Source of the DNA: JADJYF01 sp965278995
Lineage (GTDB): Bacteria; Pseudomonadota; Gammaproteobacteria; Ga0077536
DNA length: 64,000 bases
NCBI GenBank assembly: GCA_965278995.1
Contig: OZ257136.1
Span: forward strand, 1,488,001 to 1,552,000
Direction of reading: 5' to 3'
Made by a program: the position numbers and the translations under genes. Under the pieces are notes generated by a model, which was not told where the DNA came from, made no database searches, and saw only the letters and a program-made list of their open reading frames with translations. Shown here one piece after another: positions 34,905-44,400 of the stretch; position 1 is the stretch's first letter, and the number at the start of each line of letters is the position of its first letter.

Positions 34905-37073
34905 ATGAGCATGCCTGCCGCGCATATCGGCGGAGCACGGGAATATATTCTCGCGCTCGACGCCGGTGGCACCATGACCGACGCCATTCTGGTTAAGCCC
35001 GATGGCACCTTCACGGTCGGCAAATCGATCAGCCGGCGCGACGATCAGGCGCGCAGCTACCGCGATTCCGTTGCCGATGCCGCACAGTCCGTCGGCCTCG
35101 ACAGCAGGACGGTTCACACCCGGTGCGCGGCCGATATCTATTGCGGCACCGGCATGCTGAACACCATCCTGACCGGCGAAGGGCGCAAGGTCGGCTTGAT
35201 TGTCACGCGCGGGTTCGAGGACATCACCGTCATGGAGGGCGGCCTGACTTATCTTGGACAGAGCCAGGCCGAAGGGCTGCATCAACAGTTGCATCGACAT
35301 ACGCGCCCGCTCGTCGATCGGCGTAACGTCGTCAGCGTCAGCGAGCGCATGGGCGGTGGCTGCTACCAGGGCAATATTCATCTGCCGGCAGGCCATACGC
35401 TCATCCCGGTCAATGAACGGCAAGTCGCAGAAGGCGCGCGCAAACTCCTCGACAGCGGCTGCGAAGTGATCGGCATACTGTTCCTGTATTCCTTCGTCGA
35501 CCCGCGCCACGAGCACCAGGCCCGCGATATCGTCGCCGCGCTGGTGCGCGAACGCGGACTCGAAGTACCGGTAGTCTGTTCGGCTGATGTCGCACCGGTC
35601 GCCAAGGAGAACAGTCGCCTGAAGAGTCTGCTGTTCCAATGTTTTGCGGCAGAACAGGTTCGTGGCTCGCTGCAGGATGTCGAGCGCGAAGCGCAGGCCA
35701 CCGGTTTCACAGGTCGGCTGCTGACGTTGTTGTCGTATGGCGGTGCCGTGAACATGGATTACCCGCGCCTCTACGAAACCATGATTTCAGGCCCGATTGG
35801 TGGCCTCATCGGCGCTCAGTTCATTGCCCGCGAACTCGGCCTCGACAATATCGTGACCGCTGACATGGGCGGCACCAGTTTCGATGTCGGCCTCATCGTC
35901 GATGGCCGGCTCGGCATTGCCAAGAGCGCCGACATCGCCGGTCATCGTCTGGCGCTGCCGATGGTGCAACTCGATTCGGCCGGCAACGGTGCCGGCAGTG
36001 TGGTCTGGCTGGACGAATACAAGCGACTGCATGTCGGCCCCGAATCGGCCGGTGCCGGCGTCGGTGTCTGCCATACGTTCGATCGGCTGACCATCACCGA
36101 CATCAATGTCGCACTCGGCTATGTCGACCCCGATTATTTTCTCGGCGGCCAGATCCGTCTCAATCGCGAAGCGGCATTGGCAGCACTGACGACGACCATC
36201 GCCGAACCGCTCGGTCTCGATGTCTACGCCGCCGGCGCCGGCGTACTCGGGCTCATCAATGCCGAAATGAATGACCTCCTGCGCACCATGGTCGCGGCCA
36301 AAGGTTACGACACGCACGATTTCACCATGCTCTACTACGGCGGCGCCGGCCCGGTACATATGCATGGCTTCGCCGAAGGGATCGCGTTCAAGGACGTCAT
36401 CACGATGCCGTGGGCGGCAGGTTTCTCTGCTTTCGGGGCAGCCTGCGCCGAGTACATGCATCGCTACGATCGCGGCTCGCGCATACTGATCCCCGCCAAC
36501 GCGGGCGACGTCGAACTGAGTGCGATTGCAGTGGATATCGATCGTGCCTGGCGCGAACTCGAAGACGAAGCGCGACGCGAAATGGCCGCCGAAGGTATCG
36601 CACCCGATGACCTGACGTTCCGTTACGGCGTCTCGGCACGCTATATCGGACAAATCGAAAGTTTCGAAACGGCGCTTGACTCGGGCCTCATGCGTGGCCC
36701 CGACGACATCCGCCATCTGGTGGCGGCGTTCGAGGCGATGTACGCCAAGGTCTATCCCGAAGGTGCCAAGTTCAGCAGCGCCGGCTATTCGCTGTCGGTC
36801 GTCAGTCTCGAGGCGATTGCGGCCAAGCCACAACCCCGCTTGCGGCAGCATTCCATGAGTGGCGCAATGCCGACGCCTGCGGCCCTGGTCGGAACGCGCG
36901 AGGTCTATCACAAGACCGGCTGGGTGCGTTTCAAGGTTTACGAGATGGCCGAATTGAAGCCGGGCAATCTCATCGTCGGGCCAGCCATCATTCGCGATCC
37001 GATGACGACGGTCGTCATCCCGCCGGACCGAAGCATGTGGCTGGATACCTACCAGCTGCTTCACTATCGTTAA
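34905..37073 (+). CDS. acxA: Acetone-carboxylase-type beta subunit (hydantoinase A/oxoprolinase family)
   Basis: The 722-residue protein has the ASKHA phosphate-binding motif LDAGGTMTDA at residues 18-27, the second motif ADMGGTSFDV and the LYYGGAGPVHMHGFAE segment. In acetone carboxylases this subunit uses ATP to phosphorylate the ketone enol and bicarbonate. It starts at an ATG after an AGGGGAG site, 60 bp downstream of the gamma gene. FAH-family and quinone-oxidoreductase genes follow on the same strand and may process the resulting 3-oxo acid. No sigma-54 activator such as AcxR is present. Confidence 0.88.
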   Translation: MSMPAAHIGGAREYILALDAGGTMTDAILVKPDGTFTVGKSISRRDDQARSYRDSVADAAQSVGLDSRTVHTRCAADIYCGTGMLNTILTGEGRKVGLIVTRGFEDITVMEGGLTYLGQSQAEGLHQQLHRHTRPLVDRRNVVSVSERMGGGCYQGNIHLPAGHTLIPVNERQVAEGARKLLDSGCEVIGILFLYSFVDPRHEHQARDIVAALVRERGLEVPVVCSADVAPVAKENSRLKSLLFQCFAAEQVRGSLQDVEREAQATGFTGRLLTLLSYGGAVNMDYPRLYETMISGPIGGLIGAQFIARELGLDNIVTADMGGTSFDVGLIVDGRLGIAKSADIAGHRLALPMVQLDSAGNGAGSVVWLDEYKRLHVGPESAGAGVGVCHTFDRLTITDINVALGYVDPDYFLGGQIRLNREAALAALTTTIAEPLGLDVYAAGAGVLGLINAEMNDLLRTMVAAKGYDTHDFTMLYYGGAGPVHMHGFAEGIAFKDVITMPWAAGFSAFGAACAEYMHRYDRGSRILIPANAGDVELSAIAVDIDRAWRELEDEARREMAAEGIAPDDLTFRYGVSARYIGQIESFETALDSGLMRGPDDIRHLVAAFEAMYAKVYPEGAKFSSAGYSLSVVSLEAIAAKPQPRLRQHSMSGAMPTPAALVGTREVYHKTGWVRFKVYEMAELKPGNLIVGPAIIRDPMTTVVIPPDRSMWLDTYQLLHYR

Positions 37074-37114
37074 TTCAATTTGGCTGACTTCATCTGGCTA
37101 GACGGAAACCTGTT

Positions 37115-37975
37115 ATGAAACTGACCACGTTCACCCACGACGGCCGTACGCGCATTGGAAGAGTCGACGGGGATCATGTCATCGATCTCACTGCAGCGGG
37201 ATTACCTGGCGACATGATCGCCCTGCTCGATGCTGGCAGCGAGGCGATGCAGCGCGCGGCACGTGCCAGCGGACCGCAACTCGCGCTATCAGCAGTGACG
37301 CTGTGTGCGCCGGTGCTTCGTCCGCCCAAGATCCTGGCCATCGGCTTGAACTACAAGGATCACATTGCGGAAACGGGGATGGAAACACCGAGCTTCCCGA
37401 TGTTTTTCAACAAACAATCGACCTCGGCGCATGGCCCGCATGCACCCATTCATCTGCCACGGGTGTCCGACAAGCTCGACTACGAAGGTGAGCTTGGCTT
37501 CGTCATCGGGCGCCGTTGCCGACATGTGCCACGTGAACGCGCGCACGAAGTCATTGCCGGTTATGTCGTCTGCAACGATGTCAGCGTGCGCGACTGGCAG
37601 ATGCGCGCACAGACGTTCACGCTTGGCAAATCGTTCGATACGCATTGTCCTTTCGGCCCCTGGCTGGTGACTGCCGATGAAGTGCCGGACCCGCATGCGC
37701 TCGACGTCAAGACCTGGGTCAACGGTGAGCTGCGTCAGGACTCGAACACCAGCCATCTCGTGTTCGACTGTTTTGAGCAGATTGCAACGCTGACGGCAGC
37801 GTTCACCCTGGAACCGGGTGACCTGGTCCTGACCGGCACACCCAGCGGCGTGGGCATCGGTTTCAACCCACGCCGTTTCCTTGCGGTCGGCGACAAGGTC
37901 CGAATTTCGATTGGCAATCTCGGCGTGATCGAGAACGAAGTCATTGCCGAACCGGCCACCACCGACAGGATCTGA
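37115..37975 (+). CDS. Fumarylacetoacetate hydrolase (FAH) family protein
   Basis: The 286-residue protein has the FAH-fold metal site: LDYEGELGFVIG provides two glutamates, and NDVSVRDWQ provides the aspartate. The segments ILAIGLNYKDHIAE and LTGTPSGVGIG are family signatures. Members hydrolyse or decarboxylate 1,3-dicarbonyl acids such as acylpyruvates and oxaloacetate. It follows the carboxylase beta gene by 41 bp and precedes the quinone oxidoreductase by 3 bp, so it probably belongs to the same pathway. Confidence 0.88.
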   Translation: MKLTTFTHDGRTRIGRVDGDHVIDLTAAGLPGDMIALLDAGSEAMQRAARASGPQLALSAVTLCAPVLRPPKILAIGLNYKDHIAETGMETPSFPMFFNKQSTSAHGPHAPIHLPRVSDKLDYEGELGFVIGRRCRHVPRERAHEVIAGYVVCNDVSVRDWQMRAQTFTLGKSFDTHCPFGPWLVTADEVPDPHALDVKTWVNGELRQDSNTSHLVFDCFEQIATLTAAFTLEPGDLVLTGTPSGVGIGFNPRRFLAVGDKVRISIGNLGVIENEVIAEPATTDRI

Positions 37976-37978
37976 ACG

Positions 37979-38956
37979 ATGCACGCCTGGCAATACGCGC
38001 GTAACGGCCACTATGCCGACGTTCTCGAATGGGGCGAACGCTCGATGCCGGAACCCGGACCCGGCCAGGCGGTGATCCGCACTGCCGCGGTATCGCTCAA
38101 TTTTCCCGATCTGCTGTTATGCCAGGGGCAATATCAGAACCGCGCCACGCTACCCGGCGTGCCGGGCGTCGAAGGCGTCGGTACCGTCGTAGCTGTCGGC
38201 CCTGGCTCGTCCTTGCGCGTAGGCGAGCGCGCTGTCGGCTTTGTCCATGCAGGCGGCACGCTGGCTGATTGTTTTCTGGTCGAGGAAGGTTCGGCGTGGC
38301 CGGTGCCGGCACACGTCAGCGACAGCCAGGCGGCGGCACTGAGTGTGACTTACGGCACCTCGTATTTCGCGCTGGTGCATCGCGCCCACCTACAGACCGG
38401 TGAAGTGCTGCTGGTGCTCGGGGCATCGGGTGGAGTCGGACTGGCGGCAGTGCAATTAGGTAAGGTTTTCGGGGCCGAAGTGATCGCTGCGGCCGGCAGC
38501 GCAGAAAAGCTCGCGGTGTGTCGCCAGGCTGGCGCCGATCACGTCATCAACTATCGCGACGAGGACATCGTCGAACGGGTCAAGGCGATCACGGGCGGAC
38601 GTGGCGCCGATGTCATTTACGACCCGGTCGGTGGCGACCTGTTCGACCAAGTCAAACGCTGCATCGCCTGGGAAGGCCGCATTCTCATCATCGGCTTTGC
38701 CGGTGGGCGCATCCCGACCATCGAATGCAATCGCATGCTGCTGAAGAACATGGCAGTGATAGGACTGGCTTGGGGCCAGTATCTCGAACGCGACCCGGCA
38801 CGCGCAGCGCGCTGTCAGGCACATCTCTACGATTTGTTGCGCTGCAGTGCGATTGATCCAGTGATCTTTCGCCGCCTTCCGTTCGCCGAACTGAAGCACG
38901 GTCTGCACTTGATTGAGGGTCGCGAAGTCTACGGTAAGGTCGTCATCGAGCGATGA
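37979..38956 (+). CDS. NADPH:quinone oxidoreductase family protein (zinc-free MDR)
   Basis: The 325-residue protein has the zinc-free MDR layout: LNFPDLLLCQGQYQ near residue 40, GVPGVEGVGTV, the NADPH-binding LGASGGVGLAAVQLGK and YDPVGGDLFDQV. Such enzymes reduce quinones or 2-alkenals/enoyl-CoA with NADPH. It starts 3 bp after the FAH gene. Its stop is followed by the 390-bp leader of the RRM gene, and no clear terminator was seen. Confidence 0.88.
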   Translation: MHAWQYARNGHYADVLEWGERSMPEPGPGQAVIRTAAVSLNFPDLLLCQGQYQNRATLPGVPGVEGVGTVVAVGPGSSLRVGERAVGFVHAGGTLADCFLVEEGSAWPVPAHVSDSQAAALSVTYGTSYFALVHRAHLQTGEVLLVLGASGGVGLAAVQLGKVFGAEVIAAAGSAEKLAVCRQAGADHVINYRDEDIVERVKAITGGRGADVIYDPVGGDLFDQVKRCIAWEGRILIIGFAGGRIPTIECNRMLLKNMAVIGLAWGQYLERDPARAARCQAHLYDLLRCSAIDPVIFRRLPFAELKHGLHLIEGREVYGKVVIER

Positions 38957-39346
38957 TGCGCGCGCGAAGAATAGTGCTGTTTTCACCGGGTGCGACGCAT
39001 TATTTTTGCGCTGCAGTAATTTCAGTGCTGGCGTTGCGGCCGGCAACTGCTGCGTCTATGATGAATTGCGAGTGACGCCAGGTAGCAATGTTTACCCATG
39101 TTTGATTTCATTTCCAGGCACGCGACCTCCGTGCCTGTGTCGTGCCGCCGATGATCTCGAGCCGTGCCTTGTCTGCGAGCGGCCGGTATGTCGTATCGAC
39201 TTCGAGTTCCTGCGGTCAGGCGGCTATTGCCCCGACGAATGACGATTTCTCAACCTTCCTTTTCATCCCGACTTCCGCCCTGGTGCCGTCAGGCGGGCGT
39301 TTTGGTGCATACCCTGGACGGCGCATTTGAAGAGGCAATCAGTTTC
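38957..39346 (+). other. Long leader region before the RRM gene
   Basis: This 390-bp stretch has no supported gene. It contains a perfect 7-bp stem with 7-base loop (AGGCACG at 39116-39122, CGTGCCT at 39130-39136) and a shorter CCGCC...GGCGG pair near 39278-39299. The long, structured leader resembles those of cold-inducible RNA-binding protein genes, but no known riboswitch or thermometer was recognised. A Cys-containing open frame to 39242 looks unreal. Confidence 0.35.
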
Positions 39347-39607
39347 ATGGACATTTATGTGGGTAACCTGTCTTACGACATCACCGTAGACGAACTGCGC
39401 GAAGCATTCGAACAGCATGGCGAAGTCACCAGCGCCAAAATTGTGACCGATAGAGATACCGGCCGCTCGAAAGGCTTCGGCTTTGTCGAGATGCCGAACA
39501 AGGCCGAAGGCGCGGCAGCGATTGCCGAACTCAACGGCGCGATGTTGAAAGGGCGTACAGCGAGGGTCAACGAGGCGCGCGCGCGCGAAGAACGACCGCG
39601 CCGCTGA
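39347..39607 (+). CDS. Small RNA-binding protein with one RRM domain
   Basis: The 86-residue protein is one RNA recognition motif: RNP2 IYVGNL at residues 3-8 and RNP1 KGFGFVEM near residue 45, followed by a basic tail ending REERPRR. Such proteins are abundant, often cold-induced, RNA chaperones in Pseudomonadota. ATG 39347 begins the domain; the longer upstream frame is not part of it. It is preceded by a 390-bp leader, which suggests post-transcriptional control. Confidence 0.9.
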   Translation: MDIYVGNLSYDITVDELREAFEQHGEVTSAKIVTDRDTGRSKGFGFVEMPNKAEGAAAIAELNGAMLKGRTARVNEARAREERPRR

Positions 39608-39662
39608 CGGCCTACCGGCAAAGCGTCAGGCTAAGACGTCGCTGGTATTGGAAGGGGGGAGC

Positions 39663-39680
39663 CCGCCGCAAAGGCGGCGG
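39663..39680. terminator. Hairpin in the convergent gap after the RRM gene
   Basis: A 7-bp GC-only stem (CCGCCGC, loop AAAG, GCGGCGG) lies between the convergent RRM and LLM genes. It could end transcription in either direction. No T-run follows, so intrinsic termination is uncertain. Confidence 0.4.
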
Positions 39681-39699
39681 ACACTCAGGACCAGGGCCC

Positions 39700-40626
39700 T
39701 TAGCGGTCCTCTATCTCGCGTTTGACCTCATCGAGCACGATGCGGGTCTGCTCGTGGATATCGGCTTCGCCATTGGCCAGCGGAAACAGCACGAACTTGG
39801 ACGCGCCAACCGCGACATATTCGCGCAGCCGCGCGATCAGGTCAGCCGGGCTGCCGATGCAGAACAGCGGATTCACGTCGATATTCTCACCGATGCCGGT
39901 GCGCTTGACGAACGGTGAATTACGCACTGCGTCATCGTCAGGGCTGCCGATTCGATAGGCGAGCGACGTTCCGTAATGATCATCGTCGATACGCCGCCCG
40001 AGGCGCGTTGATTCCGCCCGTATCCCTTCGATTGTGGTCTTGACGTCGGCCGGGCTGGCGATGCCGCCAATCCAGCCAGTGCCGTATTTCGCTGTTCGCT
40101 TGACCGCGGCATCGCTCGTGCCGCCAATCCACAGCGGCAACGGTTGCTGCACGGGTCGCGGCGCAATCGTGGCGTTGCGATACTGGAAAAAGCGACCCTC
40201 GAAGGTCACCGATTCCTCGCTCCACAACCGTGCCATGAGTTCGAACATCTCGTTCGCAATCGAACCACGATGATCGGCGCTGCGACCACTGGCCGCCCAC
40301 TCGGCCGCCTGCGGATAGCCGACGCCGAACATCGGCAGTAAACGGCCGTTGCTGAGGTAATCGATCGTCGCGCATTGCTTGGCGAGCACCAGAGGATCAC
40401 GCAGCGGGGCAACGATGGCATTCATGCCGAACTTGATTCTCTCGGTGCAGCCAGCCAGCGCAGCAAGCGTGGCGAGCGACTCGAGATAAGGATCGGTCGA
40501 AATCAGACGATCGGACTGCCACACGGAATCGACACGATTGCGCTCGAGCATATCGACCCAGCGAAAAAATCCGCGGCCGTCTTCGAAAGGATAATTCAAC
40601 AGGCCGAAGCCGATACGAATACTCAC
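39700..40626 (-). CDS. LLM-class F420-dependent oxidoreductase
   Basis: The 308-residue LLM protein shows LNYPFEDGRGFFRWVD at the start, VDSVWQSDRL near residue 32, IDYLSNGRLLPMFGVGYP and PLPLWIGGTSDAAVKR. It lacks any obvious flavin-reductase partner gene, which fits F420 use. It starts 2 bp after the GST-like gene, so the two are cotranscribed. Its substrate is unknown. Confidence 0.85.
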   Translation of the reverse strand: MSIRIGFGLLNYPFEDGRGFFRWVDMLERNRVDSVWQSDRLISTDPYLESLATLAALAGCTERIKFGMNAIVAPLRDPLVLAKQCATIDYLSNGRLLPMFGVGYPQAAEWAASGRSADHRGSIANEMFELMARLWSEESVTFEGRFFQYRNATIAPRPVQQPLPLWIGGTSDAAVKRTAKYGTGWIGGIASPADVKTTIEGIRAESTRLGRRIDDDHYGTSLAYRIGSPDDDAVRNSPFVKRTGIGENIDVNPLFCIGSPADLIARLREYVAVGASKFVLFPLANGEADIHEQTRIVLDEVKREIEDR

Positions 40627-40628
40627 AC

Positions 40629-41393
40629 TTACAGCTCCATCGGAAGTTTGAAATACTGCTGCATCATGTGGTCGCGGTGCTTGATCAGTAACGGTGACAA
40701 TGCTGCCCTTACTGCTGGCGCAAGCGTTTCCAACATCACGCGGAAACCGGGGTCGACCGCCATCTGCGCTGGCGGCAGGATGTCGAACAGATTGCAGAAC
40801 GCTGCCCAGTAGAAATCCAGCGCAGTCGGCGTCGTACCGACAAAGTAACGGCGTCCACGTGCACGTTGTTCCGACAACACGGCATCCAGCAACGTCAGAC
40901 TCGTTATCTGGCGTGCCTCGGCAGTGGCTACATCGCTTTCGTTGTAGCGATACTTGCGCGCCATGTTCAACACCATTTCAGGCGGATTGCCGCTCTGCAT
41001 GGCCGGCTGAAACAGGCTCAGCCGACGGTTCCAGCCGAGTCCGAGTTCACCGCAGATCTCCTGGGCAAGCCCGAGCAAGCGGACGCGGTCGACGATGTCC
41101 TCCGGCACCAATGGGCGCTGCGGCGCGAGGCGTTCAAGCAGAAACAGGATGTCGTCCCAGCGCGAGATCGGACGCTCATCATTCCAGGCCACGACAGGAC
41201 CGCTGTTGACACCGGCCCAGGCAACCAACGCCTCGTTGGCGCCGCCCATGATCTGCGCCGCCGCCACATAGTCCAGGCGCTTGTATTCGATCATCGCCTT
41301 GGCCGCCTGCCCCCACGGGCTTGGCGTGCCGGCGACGACAACCAGGCGCAGTCCGTTGCGTGTAATGGCTTCTTCGACCGTGATGTAGTTCAT
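40629..41393 (-). CDS. Glutathione S-transferase-like protein
   Basis: The 254-residue protein has an N-terminal thioredoxin-like part (LVVVAGTPSPWGQAAKAMIEY) and an all-helical C-terminal part (RYFVGTTPTALDFYWAAF), which is the GST layout. The conserved SNAIL/cis-Pro region is not clear, so catalytic GST activity is uncertain. It heads a two-gene unit with the following LLM oxidoreductase gene, 2 bp apart, which suggests a shared detoxification or catabolic role. Confidence 0.75.
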   Translation of the reverse strand: MNYITVEEAITRNGLRLVVVAGTPSPWGQAAKAMIEYKRLDYVAAAQIMGGANEALVAWAGVNSGPVVAWNDERPISRWDDILFLLERLAPQRPLVPEDIVDRVRLLGLAQEICGELGLGWNRRLSLFQPAMQSGNPPEMVLNMARKYRYNESDVATAEARQITSLTLLDAVLSEQRARGRRYFVGTTPTALDFYWAAFCNLFDILPPAQMAVDPGFRVMLETLAPAVRAALSPLLIKHRDHMMQQYFKLPMEL

Positions 41394-41458
41394 GACGTGG
41401 TTCTCCGATGACGTTATGGTCTTCGATCAGGTCGGTCTATACCAGTCGGGACGGACGG

Positions 41459-44400
41459 CTAATGAACGTGCCGTGTTTCCGGTGGTAACCCTGACCATTG
41501 AAGTTGTCCGCGTCGTAACCCTGCAATGGTGACCAACGCGGTTAATAACAGAAAAAGCGCTGACGGTAACGGCACAGCTGAAGGTGCGAGCGTGCCAAAT
41601 GAAATATCGACATCCAAATTAACCTTGGATGCCCGTGGCAGAAAAACAAAATCGAAGCTTAACTCGTGATTGCCAGGACTCATCAGCGTACTGACGAGTC
41701 CCAGATCGATGACATGCAAAGGCCCTGTGTCCTGACTATCTGAAGCTGGCTGCCACAACAGCTGGTTATCCAATAACACCCTGAGCGTGAAGCCATTCCG
41801 TGCGTCATCGGCAGAATCATCGTACGGGTAGTGGATGACCAGATGCGACAGCGGATCGAGCATGTCTGCATCCAACGCAAACAAACTGGCGGCATTCAAT
41901 GTTTCAGTGAGCGTCAAGGACGCACTTACATCCACCTGCCCAAGCAAAGTGAACGCGGCACCCACGGTGTTCGCGCCATAAAGTTGGGACGCCGTATATT
42001 CTGAACCACGTGCACGCACAGCTAAATCAATGGCGCGTGTGCCATCCTGGTCCAGATTTCCGTCGGCAGCGAGCGAAGCTCCCGCCAGCAGATGTAATCC
42101 CAGGGCAGTCTCGCTATGCACGGCGACGCGATGCACAGCGCCCATAGTGTCGGATTCACTCACGGCGTTGACGACGGATAGCTCTCCGCTGATTCGCGTT
42201 GCCTCGGCCTGCGCGACCGCACTGCGCCCACCGAAACTGCGGGCGATTGCACTGGCGCTTGCATCAACGGTCTCCAGCGAAGCAACCAGCGCATAGGCCA
42301 GCACTTCACCGGCCCCATGCGCTTCGGCGCTGGCACTGGCCACACTGGGCGTCAGTGACGGACTGAGCGGGCCTTGAGGGTCCGGCAGGTAAGGATCGCC
42401 CACGGATGAGAAATAGTCGTCACCGACCAGCGCCTGCGAAACAACCGTCAATCGGTTACTGCCCTCATTGATTCCGCGCGCACGCGACGCAACCCGAGCG
42501 AGGGCATCGTTGCCGCGATAGCCGAATGCCACGTCCTTGACCTGCAAAGAACCGCCCAGCACATCTGCACTTGTCTCACTTACCGCATTTCCACCATGCT
42601 CGCCGCCGACGGCAAGTCCGTTGGCGCGATGTTCGGCGGTAGAGGTCAGCGTGCGCGAACTCGCGGACAATATTGCGATGGCCTCGCCTCCGGTCGGATA
42701 CTCCCCGTTATAGTCATAGCCACCGTCACCCGCAACGGCGCTCGTTTCGGCACTCAGCGTGCCACCTGCACTTGTCCGCAATATGGCAGCAGCGTCTCCA
42801 CCATGACCACCACGCACGGAGTATGGTGAAAAATTGATGGAGTAACCCGAGCCACCGACGCCACCCCTCGCGCTTACCGTGATATCCAGATCGTGCTCGT
42901 GGTCAAAGGACAATACGGAGCTGGCCGCACCGCCGTTACCGCCAAGCACATCGTGATCGGTAAGAAGATGGGTGAATTCACCGCCAGAGCCGGCCTGAGC
43001 GTCTTGCACCAGAGTCAGTTTACCGTCAGCTTCAATCGATTCCGCGTTCAGCAGATGCGACGCCGCACCATCACCTCCGTTCGCGCCACTCAAGCCTCCC
43101 CCGCCGCTACCACCGATTTGCTGCACCGTGACGGTCACCGAACCGCCACCGGTCGATACCACGGTCGCGAATGCATTGGCCGCCCCACCGTTGCCGCTGG
43201 TGAGTGTCGCATCGTAGAGTCCGCCGGCCGAGCCTCCAGCGCCGCCTGCCGCGCTAACCATAACGTTGGTTTCGCGTCCATGCTGATTGATAGCTGTCGC
43301 GCTCGCGTCGGCCGTCCCACCATCTCTTCCGATTGCGACTTGGTGACCGGTGCTCCAGATGCCCGTCGCACCCGACCCGCCCGTGGCGATGCTGCTCAGG
43401 GTCACATTGGACTCTGTCGCCAGGCTCTGGCCGACAACGTTACTGACCGCATTGCCGGCCGAGCCGCCGCGTAGTGCGCCGGAAAGGCTGTCGATCCAGG
43501 CGCCGTTGCCGCCGTGAGCGGTGCCCGCCACAAAGACGTCGGCACCATCATGCGATGTTTCACCGCGCAGATTGGTCACAGCGTTGCCGCCGTCAGCTGC
43601 CAATCCGCGTTCATTATTCAAGCTGGAATCGAACCCCCGCATCCAATTCCCGTTTCCACCCACGCTCGTTCCATTCAAATCCAGTCGACCGCCATCATTG
43701 CGGACGACGGCAATTGCCGAAGCGTCACCGCCTTTCGCGACGGGCAGATTCGGCACGTCTAGCGCGCCGCCGATACCTGCATCACCTCCGATAGCGACGA
43801 CACGGATGAACGGGTCGGAAAGTTCAATGGTGGTATCGAGTACGCTGGCAGCATCACCGCCGTTGCCGACCTGACCGCCTTGACCGCCATTCCCACCGAT
43901 GCCGCCAGTAGCGTGTTGCGTGAGTCGAACGGTATCCGCGCCGACAACACTAACGGTGTTGAACATCGCGACATCAGCTCCATCGCCAGCCATCATTCCC
44001 ACATTATTGGCAGAAGCGTCGGACGTATCGGTACCCAGGTCGCCGCCCGCACCACCGATGGCTTGAGTAGATATGACGAATTCGCCGATATGCCCATTCG
44101 TGAGCAATGTGACACTACTCGGCAGGACTACGGCCGCGCCGCCATCACCTGCTCGACGCAATATGCCGGGAACGCCTTGAATATCGGAAGACGCATTCGC
44201 GCCTTGACCTCCCATGGCCGAGACGTAGGCTCCGGTATTGGCGCTCCCGTAGACGAAGCTGCCGCTGATGTGTGCCTCAGCGATTGCCGCACCGCCGGTG
44301 ATGGCCGCTCCTGCCTGGCTGAAGTGTGCATCGCCCCCACCTGCGTTCACGAGCGCGAAGGTCGAGCCGCCGAGAGCGTTGGTCGCAGTCAACGACGAGA

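Noticed and set aside
38913..39242. Small Cys-rich open frame before the RRM gene
   Set aside because: It begins inside the quinone-oxidoreductase gene, has no ribosome-binding site and no recognisable domain.
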